Shown here in pieces: positions 12,363-13,141 of a DNA stretch of 13,141 nucleotides. A program made the position numbers and the translations under genes. Source of the DNA: Natronohydrobacter sp. GTDB taxonomy: Bacteria; Pseudomonadota; Alphaproteobacteria; Rhodobacterales; Rhodobacteraceae. Below the pieces are notes generated by a model. It saw only the letters and a list, made by a program, of their open reading frames with translations. It ran no database searches and was not told the origin of the DNA. The stretch covers positions 1 through 13,141 of the forward strand of contig SKIM01000138.1 of assembly GCA_007116445.1 (NCBI GenBank), read 5' to 3'. Every line of letters begins with the position of its first letter. Positions within the stretch are counted from its first letter, which is position 1.

Positions 12363-13141
12363 TCAGACCGCAATCTTGAGCGTCACGCCAGGGTCATGCA
12401 GCTCATCCGCGCAAGGTGACACGCCCTGTTCCAGCATGCGCTTGCCCGTCATGTAGGCCCGCGGGTCCGACAGGGCATCGATCGCGACCAGTGTTTCGCC
12501 TTTGAAATACCAGACCGATCCTGTGCCCGGTCTTGGGCCGGGACGGAAAATCGTGCGATCTGCCCCGGCATTCAGCCCTGCGATCTGCAGTTTCATGTCA
12601 TATTGATCGGACCAGAACCATGGTGTCGGCGCATAACCCGACCCTGTCCCGAGCAGCTGCCCTGCCAGCGCCCGCGCCTGATCGCAGGCGTTCTGCACGC
12701 TTTCGAGCCGCATGACCCCCCCGGCGATGGGAAAGGCCGCAACATCGCCGATGGCATGGATTGCCGGGTCGGAAGTGGCACATTGTGCGTCCACCAGCAC
12801 GCCGCCCCCGGCAGTGGCGAGGCAATCGAGCCCGGCATCGCGTGCGAGCGCATCATTCGCCAGCGCCCCGATTCCGACGATGACAAGATCCGCCGGGCAT
12901 CTGCGCCCATCGCTGAGCTGGACGGCTGTTGCAACACCAGCTTCATCCCCCTCGATCCGGTCCACGCCCACGCCTTCGTGCAGGGTGACCCCTTTCGCGT
13001 GGTGCAAATCCCGCACCATCGCCGCTGTCGCGTCACAGGCGACCCGCGCGAGAATGCGAGGGCCGGCCTCGATCAGAATGACCTCGATCCCGAGCGTCCG
13101 CGCAATCGCTGCCGCCTCTAGGCCGATATAGCCACCGCCAA
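12363..13141 (-). CDS. FAD/NAD-dependent ferredoxin-reductase-like enzyme, N-terminal part missing
   Basis: The frame is open to the right edge; 258 C-terminal residues are visible, out of about 400 typical of the family. The visible part begins in the NAD-binding motif G1-G-G-Y-I-G-L-E-A-A. Then come A83-D-L-V-I-V-G-I-G-A, the FAD-contacting A129-I-G-D132-V-A, and a C-terminal reductase domain (about 172-258) with P173-W-F-W-S-D-Q-Y-D-M-K-L-Q. This is the BphA4/putidaredoxin-reductase type, which passes electrons from NAD(P)H to a [2Fe-2S] ferredoxin for a Rieske oxygenase or P450. It converges with the M20 gene across a 61-bp gap with no strong terminator, so it belongs to a separate unit that extends outside the window. 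Its electron acceptor, and any link to the amide locus, cannot be seen. Confidence 0.9.
   Translation of the reverse strand, partial: GGGYIGLEAAAIARTLGIEVILIEAGPRILARVACDATAAMVRDLHHAKGVTLHEGVGVDRIEGDEAGVATAVQLSDGRRCPADLVIVGIGALANDALARDAGLDCLATAGGGVLVDAQCATSDPAIHAIGDVAAFPIAGGVMRLESVQNACDQARALAGQLLGTGSGYAPTPWFWSDQYDMKLQIAGLNAGADRTIFRPGPRPGTGSVWYFKGETLVAIDALSDPRAYMTGKRMLEQGVSPCADELHDPGVTLKIAV

Noticed and set aside
11288..12373. 361-codon minus-strand open frame opposite the M20 gene
   Set aside because: Antisense to an enzyme with a complete metal site; the peptide text is His/Arg/Gln-rich with no family features.

Overview
The window looks like a high-GC alphaproteobacterial chromosome, most likely from the Rhodobacterales. 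Three things suggest this: an ornithine-lipid gene pair (olsB-olsA), a ChpT-type histidine phosphotransferase beside a DUF3553 gene, and the codon and GC style. Placement below order level is not possible from this sequence alone.

Left part (1-3616). A truncated MHYT-domain membrane protein runs off the left edge on the minus strand. Next, also on the minus strand, come olsA and olsB (lyso-ornithine-lipid acyltransferase and ornithine N-acyltransferase, joined by a 4-nt ATGA overlap), with a 60-residue DUF3553 gene upstream of them. Head to head with DUF3553, with start codons overlapping by 9 nt, lies chpT on the plus strand (the phosphotransferase of the CckA-ChpT-CtrA relay). A small glycine-zipper lipoprotein gene follows, with its own candidate promoter and a clear intrinsic terminator.

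Middle (3666-4121). About 450 bp carry no gene that I can support.

Right part (4122-12301). This is one two-way transport and catabolic locus. On the minus strand, reading right to left, are a family-5 solute-binding protein, an intergenic hairpin, a DppB-type permease, a fused DppC-type permease/DppD-type ATPase, a separate DppF-type ATPase, and a GntR/FCD regulator that probably starts at TTG. The last four genes are joined by overlaps. Divergent from these on the plus strand are a DUF1028 gene (putative Ntn hydrolase) and an M20-family amidase/carbamoylase-type metallohydrolase, overlapping by 8 nt. The 104-bp divergent intergenic region holds two back-to-back sigma70-like promoters, and each -10 element lies in a copy of a repeated TC(A/G)TGATAATT motif, one copy being a perfect 12-bp palindrome. 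The simplest reading is that a small amide- or ureido-containing compound is bound in the periplasm, imported, and hydrolysed by DUF1028 and M20 enzymes, with the GntR protein as sensor. The substrate cannot be read from sequence.

Right edge (12363-13141). Convergent with the M20 gene is the C-terminal part of an FAD/NAD-dependent ferredoxin-reductase-like enzyme; its N-terminal part lies outside the window.

No rRNA, tRNA, CRISPR array, insertion sequence or phage gene was found. The best candidate for something undescribed is the DUF1028-M20-ABC locus with its shared divergent operator. The head-to-head overlap of chpT and DUF3553 is also unusual.
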